The notes: generated by a model not told the origin, from the sequence alone. Counted from the stretch's first letter, positions 16,110-25,400 are shown. The stretch: 64,000 bases of DNA from Aeromicrobium sp. (GCF_023146395.1 NZ_JAGLCD010000001.1:62001-126000); one strand, 5' to 3'. Translations and numbers: made by a program.

Positions 16110-17495
16110 TCAGGGGTGGGTCATGCTCATGACGTCGAGGGCGGTGTCGAGCTGCTCCTCGGTGAGGTCTCCGCGCTCGACGTAGCCCTCCTGGAGCACG
16201 ACCTCGCGGATCGTCTTGCGCTCCTTGACGGCGATCTTGGCGACCTTGGCCGCGTTCTCGTAGCCGATGTGGCGGTTGAGCGGCGTGACGACCGACGGGC
16301 TCGACTCGGCGAGCTCGAGGCAGCGCTCCTCGTTGGCCGTGATGCCGTCGATGCAGCGGTCGGCCAGGACGCGCGAGGCGTTGCCGATCAGCCGGATCGA
16401 CTCCAGGATGTTGCGTCCGATGACCGGCAGCATGACGTTGAGCTCGAACGAGCCCGAGGCGCCGGCCGTCGCGATCGTCGCGTCGTTGCCGATGACCTGG
16501 GCCGCGACCATGAGCGTGGCCTCGGGCAGCACCGGGTTGACCTTGCCGGGCATGATGCTCGAGCCGGGCTGCAGGTCGGGCAGGTTGATCTCGCCCAGGC
16601 CCGTGCGCGGACCCGATCCCATCCAGCGCAGGTCGTTGCAGATCTTGGTGAGGCTGACCGCGATGGTCCTGAGCTGGCCCGAGAGCTCGACCAGCCCGTC
16701 ACGCGCGCTCTGTGCCTCGAAGTGGTCGCTCGCCTCGGTGATGGGCAGTCCGGTGCGCTCGGCGAGCAGCTCGATGACGCGCTGCGGGAAGCCGATCGGG
16801 GTGTTGATGCCGGTGCCGACGGCGGTACCGCCCAGCGGGACCTCGGCCGCCGCCGGCAGGGCCGACTCGACGCGGCCGATGCCCTTGCGGATCTGGGCCG
16901 CGTAGCCGGCGAACTCCTGGCCGAGGGTGACCGGCGTGGCGTCCATCAGGTGCGTGCGGCCGGACTTGACGACCTGGGCGAACTCGGTGGCCTTGCGCTC
17001 CAGGCTCTGCGCCAGGTGGTCCAGCGCCGGGACGAGCTCGTTCGTGGCCGAGGCCGTCGCGGCGACGTGGATCGAGGTCGGGAAGACGTCGTTGCTCGAC
17101 TGGGAGGCGTTGACGTGGTCGTTCGGGTGCACCTCGCGCCCCAGCGACCTCGTCGCCAGGGTCGCCAGGACCTCGTTGGTGTTCATGTTGCTCGACGTGC
17201 CGGAGCCGGTCTGGAAGACGTCGATCGGGAACTGGTCGTCGTGGACGCCCGAGGCGACCTCGTCGGCCGCAGCGACGATCGCCTCGGCGAGGTCGGCCTC
17301 GAGGATGCCGAGCTCGGCGTTGGCCGAGGCGCAGGCGGCCTTGATCTGGGCCAGGGCCTTGATCTGGGCGGACTCGATGGGGGTGCCGGAGATCGGGAAG
17401 TTCTCGACGGCGCGCTGCGTCTGGGCTCGCCAGAGAGCGTCGGCCGGGACCCGGACCTCGCCCATGGTGTCGTGCTCGATGCGGTACTCAGTCAT
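16110..17495 (-). CDS. fumC: Class II fumarate hydratase
   Basis: FumC interconverts fumarate and L-malate in the TCA cycle as an oxygen-stable, iron-free homotetramer. The 461-residue length fits. The superfamily signature [12 protein letters not shown] lies near residue 315, the [13 protein letters not shown] block near 105 and the [14 protein letters not shown] block near 185 holds the active-site histidine. ATG at 17495 follows a -10-like TAGGGT by seven bases. A longer frame extends upstream through the spermidine-synthase-like gene in another reading frame and is not real. It lies 14 bases downstream of that gene. In M. tuberculosis fum (Rv1098c) is near glpX and phoH, as here at greater distance. 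Confidence 0.97.
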   Translation of the reverse strand: MTEYRIEHDTMGEVRVPADALWRAQTQRAVENFPISGTPIESAQIKALAQIKAACASANAELGILEADLAEAIVAAADEVASGVHDDQFPIDVFQTGSGTSSNMNTNEVLATLATRSLGREVHPNDHVNASQSSNDVFPTSIHVAATASATNELVPALDHLAQSLERKATEFAQVVKSGRTHLMDATPVTLGQEFAGYAAQIRKGIGRVESALPAAAEVPLGGTAVGTGINTPIGFPQRVIELLAERTGLPITEASDHFEAQSARDGLVELSGQLRTIAVSLTKICNDLRWMGSGPRTGLGEINLPDLQPGSSIMPGKVNPVLPEATLMVAAQVIGNDATIATAGASGSFELNVMLPVIGRNILESIRLIGNASRVLADRCIDGITANEERCLELAESSPSVVTPLNRHIGYENAAKVAKIAVKERKTIREVVLQEGYVERGDLTEEQLDTALDVMSMTHP

Positions 17496-17502
17496 GAGCC
17501 GC

Positions 17503-17508
17503 ACCCTA
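17503..17508 (-). promoter_or_regulatory. -10 element (TAGGGT) upstream of fumC
   Basis: TAGGGT on the minus strand lies seven bases before the fumC ATG with no Shine-Dalgarno between, so fumC may have its own leaderless transcript in addition to read-through from the gene upstream. Confidence 0.45.
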
Positions 17509-17509
17509 C

Positions 17510-18124
17510 TCAGGCCGTCGCGGCGACGCCCGAGAGGATCCAGTACGTCTCGTCGCGCCCCTGCAGCGGCACCGGCACCGCGATCGCCTCGACGTCGTCG
17601 AGGTGCTCCGCGAGGGCCCGGCGGAGCTGGGGGGAGTCGGCCATCGACCACACCGCGAGGACGCCGCCCGGGCGCAGCGCCGCGGTGCACCGCGCGATCG
17701 AGTCGGAGCCGTAGATCGCCTCGTTTCCGGCGTGCACCAGGAAGTCCGGGCCGTTGTCGACGTCCAGGCAGATCGCGTCGAGGCTCCCGGCGGGCTGGGC
17801 CTGCACGACCTCGGCGATGTCAGCCACCACGACCTCCAGCCGGGGGTCGGCGATCGGTCCGGCGCCGGCGCCGGCCTCGACGGCCCGCGCGACCTCGGCG
17901 TGCAGCTCGGCCACCACGACGCGCGTGGCGCCTCCGTCGAGCAGGGCGCGGGCGGTGTAGCCCAGGCCCAGGCCCCCCACGAGGACCTCGCGCGCACCCG
18001 CCGCCAGGACGTGCTCGGCGAGGCGACGCTCGGAGCTCGTCTCGACGTCGTCCATCACGAACACGCCGTTGACGCGGAGCTCGGTGGCTCCGTCGGCCCG
18101 CCTGCGCACCACGACCTGACCCAT
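17510..18124 (-). CDS. Spermidine synthase-like Rossmann-fold protein
   Basis: A 204-residue protein with the aminopropyltransferase/methyltransferase Rossmann fold. The nucleotide-binding stretch [16 protein letters not shown] sits near residues 47-62, VVVAELH marks the second strand (acidic residue near 73), and [15 protein letters not shown] holds the DxDNG motif seen in spermidine synthase-like proteins. It lacks the N-terminal beta domain of full polyamine aminopropyltransferases, and it does not keep the complete catalytic D-Y set that I would look for, so polyamine synthesis is not assured. ATG at 18124 follows TAGGCT by six bases. It is divergent from the liv-type operon and upstream of fumC. 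The substrate is unknown. Confidence 0.78.
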   Translation of the reverse strand: MGQVVVRRRADGATELRVNGVFVMDDVETSSERRLAEHVLAAGAREVLVGGLGLGYTARALLDGGATRVVVAELHAEVARAVEAGAGAGPIADPRLEVVVADIAEVVQAQPAGSLDAICLDVDNGPDFLVHAGNEAIYGSDSIARCTAALRPGGVLAVWSMADSPQLRRALAEHLDDVEAIAVPVPLQGRDETYWILSGVAATA

Positions 18125-18130
18125 GTTTCC

Positions 18131-18136
18131 AGCCTA
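18131..18136 (-). promoter_or_regulatory. -10 element (TAGGCT) of a probable leaderless transcript
   Basis: Read on the minus strand, TAGGCT lies six bases before the ATG at 18124, with no ribosome site between them. Confidence 0.5.
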
Positions 18137-18185
18137 CGAGGACCAGATGGATGCATCAGGCAACGGGTGTTTTCAGAAAGTTGGC

Positions 18186-18203
18186 GCGAATCGGGCGATT
18201 CGC
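18186..18203. promoter_or_regulatory. Candidate operator palindrome upstream of liv-type operon
   Basis: GCGAATC, four bases, GATTCGC is a perfect 7+7 inverted repeat in the divergent promoter region. It may bind a dimeric regulator of either flanking unit. No family is assigned. Confidence 0.35.
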
Positions 18204-18245
18204 TTGCGGGTGGACTGTGGCGTGGGACACACTCTGGCCACGACG

Positions 18246-18261
18246 TGTGACGCCGGTCACG
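18246..18261. promoter_or_regulatory. CRP/GlxR-like box
   Basis: TGTGACGCCGGTCACG matches the TGTGA-N6-TCACA consensus of Crp/GlxR proteins at nine of ten positions. It lies 28 bases before the start of the liv-type operon, suggesting cAMP-linked control. Inferred from the motif only. Confidence 0.45.
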
Positions 18262-18288
18262 CGGCGAGGGAGAGGTGGGACTCCGAAC

Positions 18289-19074
18289 GTGTTGAGCGTG
18301 AAGAATCTCGAGGTCGTCTACGACGACGTCGTGCTGGCCGCCCGCGGCGTGTCCCTGGAAGTGCCGGACGGCAAGATCGTCGCCCTGCTCGGCGCCAACG
18401 GCTCCGGCAAGACCACGGTCCTGCGCGCCCTCTCCGGGATGCTCGACATCCACGAGGGGTCGATCCGCAAGGGCACGGTGCAGCTCGGCGACGAGGACGT
18501 CAGCCAGCTCAGCCCGACGGCCCTGGCCAAGCGCGGGGTGCGCCACGTGCTCGAGGGTCGGCGGGTCTTCAAGGAGCTGAGCGTCGAGGAGAACCTGCGG
18601 GTCGGCGCGCACGTCGCGCGCAAGGACCTCAAGTCGAACCTGGCCCGCGTTTACGACCTCTTCCCGCGCCTGCACGAGCGCCGCTCCGGGCAGGCCGGCT
18701 ACCTCTCCGGTGGCGAGCAGCAGATGCTCGCGATCGGCCGGTCGATGATGTCGGACCCGCGCTTCCTGCTGCTCGACGAGCCGAGCCTGGGGCTCGCGCC
18801 CCTCGTCGTGGCGCAGATCCGCGACATCATCGTGGAGATCAACGCCCAGGGCACGGGCGTCCTGCTGGTCGAGCAGAACGCCACGATGGCTCTGCAGATC
18901 GCGCACCACGGCTACGTCGCCGAGACCGGGCGCATCGTGATGGACCGGCCGGCCGCCCAGCTGCTCGCCGACGACGACATCCGTGAGTTCTACCTCGGCC
19001 TCGGAGCCGAGGGCGACCGCACGAGCTACCGCGACCTCAAGCACTACCGACGCCGCAAGAGGTGGGCCTCATGA
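18289..19074 (+). CDS. livF: Branched-chain amino acid-type ABC transporter ATPase, LivF type
   Basis: A 261-residue ATPase of the hydrophobic amino acid (HAAT) importer family. It has Walker A GANGSGKTT near residue 35, signature LSGGEQQML, Walker B LLLDEPSLGLAP and the LivF-typical LVEQN switch region. A C-terminal tail (about residues 240-261, ending RRRKRWAS) extends past the usual LivF length and is very basic. The GTG at 18289 is the first reasonable start before the conserved LSVKNLEV; a purine-rich GGGAGAGG lies about 14 bases upstream, so the exact start is uncertain. It opens the operon livF-livG-ligase-livH-livM-binding protein, each junction overlapping by four bases up to livM. 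Confidence 0.92.
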   Translation: MLSVKNLEVVYDDVVLAARGVSLEVPDGKIVALLGANGSGKTTVLRALSGMLDIHEGSIRKGTVQLGDEDVSQLSPTALAKRGVRHVLEGRRVFKELSVEENLRVGAHVARKDLKSNLARVYDLFPRLHERRSGQAGYLSGGEQQMLAIGRSMMSDPRFLLLDEPSLGLAPLVVAQIRDIIVEINAQGTGVLLVEQNATMALQIAHHGYVAETGRIVMDRPAAQLLADDDIREFYLGLGAEGDRTSYRDLKHYRRRKRWAS

Positions 19075-19946
19075 CCACGACCACGGCGCCCCCGAGCGCC
19101 CCCGGCGCCCACGCCGCGACCCGCGAACCCGTCCTGCGGGTCGAGGACGTCCAGCTGCGGTTCGGGCAGGTCACCGCGATCGACGGCGTGAGCTTCGACG
19201 TGCTCCCCGACGAGCTGTTCGCCGTGATCGGCCCCAACGGCGCGGGCAAGACCTCGATCTTCAACGTGATCTCCGGTGTCTACCGGCCCCAGCAGGGCAG
19301 CGTGACGCTCGACGGCAAGCGCCTCGACGGCGCTCGCCCGGCGGCGATCGCGCGCCGTGGCGTGGCGCGGACCTTCCAGAACATCGAGCTGTTCGCGAAC
19401 TTGACGGTCATCGACAACCTGATGCTGGGGCGGCACCAGCACATCCACTACGGCACGCTCTCGGCGCTCGCCTGGATCGGCCGGGCTCGTCGGCAGGAGC
19501 TGGTCCACCGCCGTGCGGTCGAGGAGATCGTCGACTTCCTCGACCTCGCTGCCTGGCGGGCGATGCCGGTCGGCCTGCTGCCGTACGGCGTGCAGAAGCG
19601 GGTGGAGCTGGGCCGCGCTCTGGCGATGGAACCTCGCCTGCTGCTGCTCGACGAGCCGGTGGCCGGCATGAACCTGGAGGAGACCGAGGACATGGCGCGG
19701 TACATCTCCGACATCCGCGGCGAGCTGGGGGTCTCGATGATCATGGTCGAGCACGACATGGCGCTGGTCATGGACCTGGCCGACCGGGTCATGGTGCTCG
19801 ACTTCGGTGTCCCGGTCACGACCGGCACCCCGGCGCAGGTGCAGCGTGATCCACGCGTCGTCGCGGCCTACCTCGGCGGCGAGCTCGACGCGGCCGGCGA
19901 TCCCACCGACGCCACGGCCGCCGGAGCCGAGCAGGTGCGCCCGTGA
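19071..19946 (+). CDS. livG: Branched-chain amino acid-type ABC transporter ATPase, LivG type
   Basis: A 291-residue ATPase that would form the heterodimeric motor with LivF. Walker A GPNGAGKTS lies near residue 55, followed by GVARTFQNIELF (Q-loop). The signature is LPYGVQKRVELGRAL, as usual for LivG, whose canonical serine-glycine-glycine is relaxed. Walker B is LLLLDEPVAGMN and the switch region is MVEHDM. An ATG at 19071 overlaps the livF stop (ATGA); a GTG nine bases upstream in frame is less likely. The end overlaps the ligase start. The N-terminus carries a 20-residue alanine/proline-rich extension. Confidence 0.93.
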   Translation: MTTTTAPPSAPGAHAATREPVLRVEDVQLRFGQVTAIDGVSFDVLPDELFAVIGPNGAGKTSIFNVISGVYRPQQGSVTLDGKRLDGARPAAIARRGVARTFQNIELFANLTVIDNLMLGRHQHIHYGTLSALAWIGRARRQELVHRRAVEEIVDFLDLAAWRAMPVGLLPYGVQKRVELGRALAMEPRLLLLDEPVAGMNLEETEDMARYISDIRGELGVSMIMVEHDMALVMDLADRVMVLDFGVPVTTGTPAQVQRDPRVVAAYLGGELDAAGDPTDATAAGAEQVRP

Positions 19947-21859
19947 CCGCGGTACAGACGGCGCCCGACGCCGTGCACGTCGCCGACACGATCGTCACCC
20001 GCGTGCGCGACCGCGCCGCGCGCCACCCGCACGGGGTCGCGATGCGGCGCAAGGACTTCGGGGTCTGGCAGGAGATCACGTGGGCCGAGTACTGGGACCT
20101 CGTCGTCACGGTCGGCCACGGTCTGCTCGCCCTGGGCGTCGAGCCGGGTGACCGGGTCTCGGTCCAGTCCGAGAACCGTCCGGAGTGGCTCATCCTCGAT
20201 CTCGCCACGGTCGCGGTGCGCGGCACGACAGTGGGGCTCTACCCCACCAACCCTGCGGCCGAGGTCGGCTACCTGCTGGGTCACAGCGGGTCCAAGGTCC
20301 ACCTGGTCGAGGACCAGGAGCAGCTCGACAAGGCGCTCGACGTCACGGCCGAGACGCCGGACCTGCAGCACCTGATCCACCTCGAGACGCGCGGCATCGA
20401 GGGCCGCTACGACGAGCCGCGGCTGCGGTCGTGGTCGAGCCTGCTGGAGCTGGGGGAGCAGCACCGGTCCGCCCATCCGGGCGCGGTGGAGGCGCTGATC
20501 GCCGCCGCCCAGTCCGACGACGTCATGACGTTGGTCTACACCTCGGGCACGACCGGACCGCCGAAGGGCGCGATGCTCACGCTCGCCAACTGCGCCTTCG
20601 CGATGCACTCGGTGTTCGACCAGAGCAGCTTCGTCGACCCCGCCCCCGGCGAGCACGACCTGACGCTGTCCTACCTGCCGCTGTGCCACGTCGCCGAGCG
20701 CTTCTTCAGCACGTGGTTCAACGCCGGGGCGGGGGTGCAGACGAACTTCGCCGAGTCGATCGACACCGTGCCGGCGAACCTGCGCGAGATCCAGCCGACC
20801 CTGTTCTTCGCGGTGCCGCGGATCTGGGAGAAGCTGCTCGCCACGGCGCGGATCAAGCTCGACTCGGCCACCCCGGTCAAGCGCGCCTACGCCAAGTTCT
20901 GGCTGGGTCAGGCCGACAAGATCGGCGGCGTGCTCGTCGAGAACGGCGGCTCCCACACGACGAGCACGCGCATCCGGTACGCGATCGGCTGGCCGCTGTT
21001 CTTCCGGGCGCTGCAGAGCCGCCTGGGTCTGCGGCGCGTGCGGTACGCCTCGAGCGGTGCGGCACCGATCGCCCCGGACGTGCTGCGCTTCTTCATGGGC
21101 ATCGGCGTCAAGGTCCACGAGGTCTACGGCATGACCGAGAACTCGGCCGTCGCCACCGCCAACCGGCCCGGCCGGGTCAAGCTCGGCACGGTCGGTGAGC
21201 CCCTGGAGGGCGCCGAGGTCCGCCTCGACGAGGAGACCGGGGAGGTGCTGACCCGGCACCCCGCGGTGTTCGCCGGCTACTGGCGCAATCCCGAGGCCAC
21301 GGCCCAGGCCATCGACGCCGACGGCTGGCTCCACACCGGTGACGTGGGCACGTGGGTCGACGGCACGCACCTGGCCATCACCGATCGGATGAAGGACATC
21401 ATCATCACCTCAGGCGGCAAGAACGTCTCGCCCTCGGAGATCGAGAACGCGCTCAAGGCCTCGCCCTTCATCAAGGAGGCGGTCGTCGTCGGTGACGGCC
21501 GCAAGTACCTGACCGCCCTGATCGGCATCGAGCTCGACACGGTCGGTGAGTGGGCGCAGCGCCGCGGGCTCGGCTTCACGACCTACCACGACCTGAGCGT
21601 GAAGCCCGAGGTGCGCGACCTCGTCAAGGGCACCGTCACGACGGTGAACGAGCAGTTCTCCAACGTCGAGAAGATCAAGGACTTCCGACTCCTGCCGAAG
21701 GAGCTCGACCACGAGGACGGCGAGCTCACCGCGACCCAGAAGGTCAAGCGCTCGGCCATCAACCAGCTCTTCGAGGAGCTGATCGCCGACATGTACCGCA
21801 CCGGCTCGGGCGGGGTCGGCTCGGGCGGGGTCGGCACGGAGCAGGGGGGCACGGCATGA
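19943..21859 (+). CDS. Long-chain acyl-CoA synthetase / AMP-dependent ligase (FadD15-like)
   Basis: A 638-residue adenylate-forming ligase that activates a carboxylic acid as an acyl-AMP and then an acyl-CoA. The P-loop motif TSGTTGPPKGAML lies near residue 200, YGMTENS near 395 (motif A5), HTGDVG near 465 and the hinge DRMKDIIITSGGKNVSPSE near 483, where the last lysine region precedes the C-terminal domain. The closest general type is FadD15/long-chain-fatty-acid ligase. The protein ends in a glycine-rich tail with a repeated SGGVG unit. It lies inside the liv-type operon with coupled overlaps on both sides, so its substrate is probably the acid imported by this transporter. Which acid cannot be read from sequence. 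Confidence 0.92.
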   Translation: MTAVQTAPDAVHVADTIVTRVRDRAARHPHGVAMRRKDFGVWQEITWAEYWDLVVTVGHGLLALGVEPGDRVSVQSENRPEWLILDLATVAVRGTTVGLYPTNPAAEVGYLLGHSGSKVHLVEDQEQLDKALDVTAETPDLQHLIHLETRGIEGRYDEPRLRSWSSLLELGEQHRSAHPGAVEALIAAAQSDDVMTLVYTSGTTGPPKGAMLTLANCAFAMHSVFDQSSFVDPAPGEHDLTLSYLPLCHVAERFFSTWFNAGAGVQTNFAESIDTVPANLREIQPTLFFAVPRIWEKLLATARIKLDSATPVKRAYAKFWLGQADKIGGVLVENGGSHTTSTRIRYAIGWPLFFRALQSRLGLRRVRYASSGAAPIAPDVLRFFMGIGVKVHEVYGMTENSAVATANRPGRVKLGTVGEPLEGAEVRLDEETGEVLTRHPAVFAGYWRNPEATAQAIDADGWLHTGDVGTWVDGTHLAITDRMKDIIITSGGKNVSPSEIENALKASPFIKEAVVVGDGRKYLTALIGIELDTVGEWAQRRGLGFTTYHDLSVKPEVRDLVKGTVTTVNEQFSNVEKIKDFRLLPKELDHEDGELTATQKVKRSAINQLFEELIADMYRTGSGGVGSGGVGTEQGGTA

Positions 21860-22743
21860 CCGGCTTTCTGACCGCGGTCTCCGGCGGCCTGGGGCAAGGG
21901 GCGATCTACGTCCTGCTCGCCCTCGGGTTCGTCATCATCTACAAGTCCATGAAGGTCGTGAGCTTCGCGCAGCCGGCGTTCATGATGGCCGGCGCGATCC
22001 TCGTGAGCTACCTGACGCCGCGCTTCGGCTTCGCCGGCGCGGTCATCGTGGGCACGATCTCGATCGGGCTCGTGGCGCTCGCGGTGGAACGCATCGCGAT
22101 CCGGCCCATGGTCGGCAAGGCGGTGTTCGTCATCGCGATCATCACGATCGGTGTCGACATCGTGGTGCGCGTCGTGGCCGGCGCCTTTGTCGGCACCGAC
22201 CCGCTGCTCGTGGGCGACCCCTGGGGTCTGGACACGGTCTCGATCGGCGACGTGCAGGTGCAGCAGCGCCACATCGCTGCGCTCGTCGCGATGATCGTCG
22301 TGGTCGTGGCCCTCATGCTGTTCTTCCGGTTCAGCTCGATGGGCTTGGCCATGCGGGCTGCCGCGCTCGACCAGGAGGCCGCGATGGCCCAGGGCGTCAG
22401 CGTCGGCGCGGTGTTCGCCCTGTCGTGGGCGCTCGCGGGCGGCCTGGCCGCCCTGGCCGGTGTCTTCGCGGCGGCCGGCAATCCGATCGACCAGACGTTC
22501 TGGGTCGTGGCCCTCGCGGCGTTGCCCGTGATCATCGTCGGGGGCCTGGACTCCCTCGGGGGCGCGGTCGTGGCGGGACTGCTCGTCGGGGTCGTGGAGT
22601 CGCTCGTGCGGGCGTACCACAACGACCTCTTCCCGAACCTGGCCACGAACACCGGTCCGCTCGCCCCCTACGTCCTCATGATGGTCGTGCTGCTGGTCAG
22701 ACCACACGGCCTCTTCGGCACCAAGGAGGTCGAACGGGTATGA
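21856..22743 (+). CDS. livH: Branched-chain amino acid-type ABC permease, LivH type
   Basis: A 295-residue permease with about eight helices, one of the two membrane subunits of the HAAT importer. The family start GLGQGAIYVLLALGFVIIYKS and the cytoplasmic loop MRAAALDQEAAMAQGVSV (equivalent to the ATPase docking loop) are intact, as is VGGLDSLGGAVVAGLLVGV near the C-terminus. ATG at 21856 overlaps the ligase stop by four bases. The usual livH loop reads RA-A-D---A---GI; here GV replaces GI, a mild change. Confidence 0.93.
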   Translation: MTGFLTAVSGGLGQGAIYVLLALGFVIIYKSMKVVSFAQPAFMMAGAILVSYLTPRFGFAGAVIVGTISIGLVALAVERIAIRPMVGKAVFVIAIITIGVDIVVRVVAGAFVGTDPLLVGDPWGLDTVSIGDVQVQQRHIAALVAMIVVVVALMLFFRFSSMGLAMRAAALDQEAAMAQGVSVGAVFALSWALAGGLAALAGVFAAAGNPIDQTFWVVALAALPVIIVGGLDSLGGAVVAGLLVGVVESLVRAYHNDLFPNLATNTGPLAPYVLMMVVLLVRPHGLFGTKEVERV

Positions 22744-23921
22744 CGATGGTGTCTCCCCAGAAGGGTTCCCAGCAGCCGTCCGACCGCGGTGCGGCGCGGC
22801 CCACCGCGCCGCGCTCGCGCCGGGTGTGGGGTCGTCCCGATCTCTACACGTCGTACCGCCAGGACATGGCGATGCTCAACACCCGGCCGAAGCAGCTCGG
22901 GGTGCTCGCGATCGTCGTGGTCGCGGCGATCCTGCCCTTCGTCACGTCCGACGACCTGCTCAAGATCCTCGGCACCGGCCTGGTGCTGTCGATCGGCGCG
23001 ATCGGCCTGAACCTGCTGGTCGGCTACGCCGGCCAGGTGTCGCTGGGGCACGCGTTCTTCGTCGGGGTCGGCGCGTACGCCGCCTCGGCGATCGCGGGCG
23101 ACCCCGAGGGGCGCTACATCGGTTTCGGCGTCGACATCGTGCCGGTCTGGATCCTCGGCGGTGGCATCGCGGCGGCCGTGGCGGGCGCGATCGTGGCCCC
23201 GATCGCCACCCGGCTGCGGGGTCTCTACCTGGCGATCGTGACGCTCGGCCTCGTCGTGATCGGCGGCTACATCTTCACCGAGTGGCGCGATCTGTCCGGC
23301 GGCGCCCAGGTGGGGCGCGAGGCGCCGCAGCCGGTCATCCTCGGCTCCGACCTGACGGTCGACGGTGCGTTCACGCAGGAGCAGAAGCTGTACTGGCTCT
23401 TCCTGGTCGTGCTGGTCATCACGGCGGTCCTGGCGCGCAACGTCGCGCGCTCCCGCGTCGGCCGTGCGCTCGCGGCGGTCCGTGACCGTGACGTCGCGGC
23501 GGGGGTCATGGGCGTCGAGCTCGGGCGCTACAAGCTCATCGCCTTCGTGCTGTCGTCGTTCTTCGCCGGGGTGTGCGGGTCGCTGCTGTTCGTCGCCAAC
23601 GGGGTGTTCGGCCCGGAGCGGTTCACCCTGCTCCTCTCGGTGCAGTTCATCGCGATGGTGCTGATCGGCGGGGTCGCGACGGTGTCGGGCTCGATCATGG
23701 GCGCGATGCTGATCGCCCTGCTGCCGCGCATCTCGGCCGAGCTGCCGTCGTTCCTGCCGTTCATCACCTCGGCGGCGAACGAGCACCCGAACATCTTCGA
23801 GGTCGAGATCGCCCTCTACGGGGCGCTGATCGTGATCTTTCTGCTGTTCGAGCCCCGAGGGCTCTTCGGGATCTGGGTCCGGATCCGGACCTACTGGAAA
23901 AGCTTCCCCTTCTCCTACTGA
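22740..23921 (+). CDS. livM: Branched-chain amino acid-type ABC permease, LivM type
   Basis: A 393-residue permease that pairs with LivH. The N-terminal 50 residues are hydrophilic and proline-rich. The LivM block GLNLLVGYAGQVSLGHAFFV lies near residue 95 and the docking loop AVRDRDVAAGVMGVELGRYK near 245. GGVATVSGSIMGA near the C-terminus is also typical. ATG at 22740 overlaps the livH stop (ATGA); an ATG six bases later is possible. The gap to the binding-protein gene is 31 bases and includes its own ribosome site, so the binding protein can be made in excess. Confidence 0.92.
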   Translation: MTMVSPQKGSQQPSDRGAARPTAPRSRRVWGRPDLYTSYRQDMAMLNTRPKQLGVLAIVVVAAILPFVTSDDLLKILGTGLVLSIGAIGLNLLVGYAGQVSLGHAFFVGVGAYAASAIAGDPEGRYIGFGVDIVPVWILGGGIAAAVAGAIVAPIATRLRGLYLAIVTLGLVVIGGYIFTEWRDLSGGAQVGREAPQPVILGSDLTVDGAFTQEQKLYWLFLVVLVITAVLARNVARSRVGRALAAVRDRDVAAGVMGVELGRYKLIAFVLSSFFAGVCGSLLFVANGVFGPERFTLLLSVQFIAMVLIGGVATVSGSIMGAMLIALLPRISAELPSFLPFITSAANEHPNIFEVEIALYGALIVIFLLFEPRGLFGIWVRIRTYWKSFPFSY

Positions 23922-23952
23922 GTCGGGGCGAGTCAAAGATGGAGGAATCTGC

Positions 23953-25245
23953 ATGAACCGATCAATTCGACGGCTCTCCGTGGCTGCCGTGGTGTCGGCC
24001 CTCGTCCTGACCGCCTGCGGGCGCGGGGGCGACGACGACAACGCCGGTGGCGACGGTGCGGTCGGTCCTGGCGTCACCGAGGAGCCGTGTCCCGACGCGG
24101 TCGACGAGACCAAGGGCTGCATCTACCTGGGCACGATCAGCGACCTGACCGGCGCGTTCAAGGGGGTCGGCGTCCCGCTGACGGCCGGTGGCGCCGCGTT
24201 CTGGCAGTACGTCAACGAGAACGGGGGCGTCGGCGACTACGAGGTCAACGTCACCGAGTTCGTGCGGGACAACGCCTACAACCCCGAGACCCATCAGCAG
24301 GTCTACTCCGAGATCAAGGACGAGGTCCTCGCGATGGCGCAGTCGCTCGGCACGGTCGCCACCGAGGCCATGCTGATGGACTCCGACGCCGAGAACCTGG
24401 TCGTCGTGCCGGCCACCCTCGGCTCGAACTGGTACTTCGAGGACCGTGTCCTCGAGATCGGCACGAGCTACTGCGCCGAGGCCATGAACGCGGTCGACTA
24501 CGGCGTCGACGAGCTCGACGCCGACAGCATCGCCGCGGTGCACTTCCCCGGTGACTACGGCGATGACGCGATGGTCGGCGCCCGGATCGCCGCCGAGGAG
24601 CGCGGAGTGGAGTTCACCGACATCCAGACTGGACCCGGTGCCGACCAGCAGGCGGCCGCCGTGAAGGCGGTCGTCGACTCCGGAGCCGATCTCGTGGTCA
24701 TCTCCACGGGTCCGCTCGAGGTCGCCGCGGTCGTGGGTGGCGCGGTCCAGGCCGGCTTCACCGGCAAGTTCGTGGGCTCCATCCCGACGTGGAACGCGGC
24801 GCTGCTGCAGTCCCCGGCGGGTCCGGCGCTCGAGGCGTCCTACCTGTGGGCCACGTCGTTCCCGCTCTGGGACACCGACAGCCCCGGCTTCGAGGCCATG
24901 CGCACCGCCAACGGCGATGCGACGCCGAACGACTACTTCGCGCTCGGCTGGACCGGCGGCTACGTCATGAAGGCCGCGCTGGAGCAGGCGATCGAGGACG
25001 GCGACCTGACCCGCGAGGGACTGCTCAAGGCCGCCACGTCGCTCGACGGGGTCGACAGCGAGGGCATGCTGCCCGACGGCAGCGCGAACTACGCCGGTGA
25101 CGCCAACGAGGCTGCGGTGCGTGCCACCCAGCTCGGCATCCCGCAGTCAGGCACCAGCACCGGGATCGCGCCGTCGGTCGACTTCTTCACGGGTCCGACC
25201 GCCGAGGAGTACGACTTCCAGGAGGCCTGCTACCTGCAGAAGTAG
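23953..25245 (+). CDS. ABC transporter solute-binding lipoprotein, Leu/Ile/Val-binding type
   Basis: A 430-residue periplasmic-binding-fold type I protein anchored as a lipoprotein. The signal peptide has arginines in MNRSIRR, a hydrophobic core and the lipobox LTAC, with the lipidated cysteine near residue 22, followed by an acidic glycine-rich linker (GRGGDDDNAGG). The Peripla_BP_6 layout is visible from YLGTISDLTGAF onward. A GGAGGA ribosome site lies eight bases before the ATG. It closes the liv-type operon. The presence of an acyl-CoA ligase in the same operon suggests a carboxylate ligand such as an aromatic or fatty acid rather than an amino acid, but this is inference. Confidence 0.92.
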   Translation: MNRSIRRLSVAAVVSALVLTACGRGGDDDNAGGDGAVGPGVTEEPCPDAVDETKGCIYLGTISDLTGAFKGVGVPLTAGGAAFWQYVNENGGVGDYEVNVTEFVRDNAYNPETHQQVYSEIKDEVLAMAQSLGTVATEAMLMDSDAENLVVVPATLGSNWYFEDRVLEIGTSYCAEAMNAVDYGVDELDADSIAAVHFPGDYGDDAMVGARIAAEERGVEFTDIQTGPGADQQAAAVKAVVDSGADLVVISTGPLEVAAVVGGAVQAGFTGKFVGSIPTWNAALLQSPAGPALEASYLWATSFPLWDTDSPGFEAMRTANGDATPNDYFALGWTGGYVMKAALEQAIEDGDLTREGLLKAATSLDGVDSEGMLPDGSANYAGDANEAAVRATQLGIPQSGTSTGIAPSVDFFTGPTAEEYDFQEACYLQK

Positions 25246-25314
25246 CGCACGTCCATCGCGGCCGCGGTGCGTCTTCGGACGCCCCGCGGCCGTGGTGCGT
25301 CCGCCGGCTCGACG

Positions 25315-25400
25315 CAATCTGAGGGTTCATGGTCGCGGAGGGGGCAAGGTTGAGGGTTCATGGGTGCCCCGGCACCCTCAACCCCTCAGGCCTCGCCCCT
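25315..25400. repeat. Nested palindromic intergenic repeat, family 2 copy B
   Basis: CAATCTGAGGGTT at 25315, GTTGAGGGTTCATGGGTGCC near 25349, and reverse copies at 25371-25389 and about 25390-25403 give the forward, forward, reverse, reverse layout of the copy at 15964-16087. The innermost stem is GGGTGCC/GGCACCC (25362-25377). The last unit runs into the stop codon of the minus-strand gene that ends at 25400. Confidence 0.75.
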
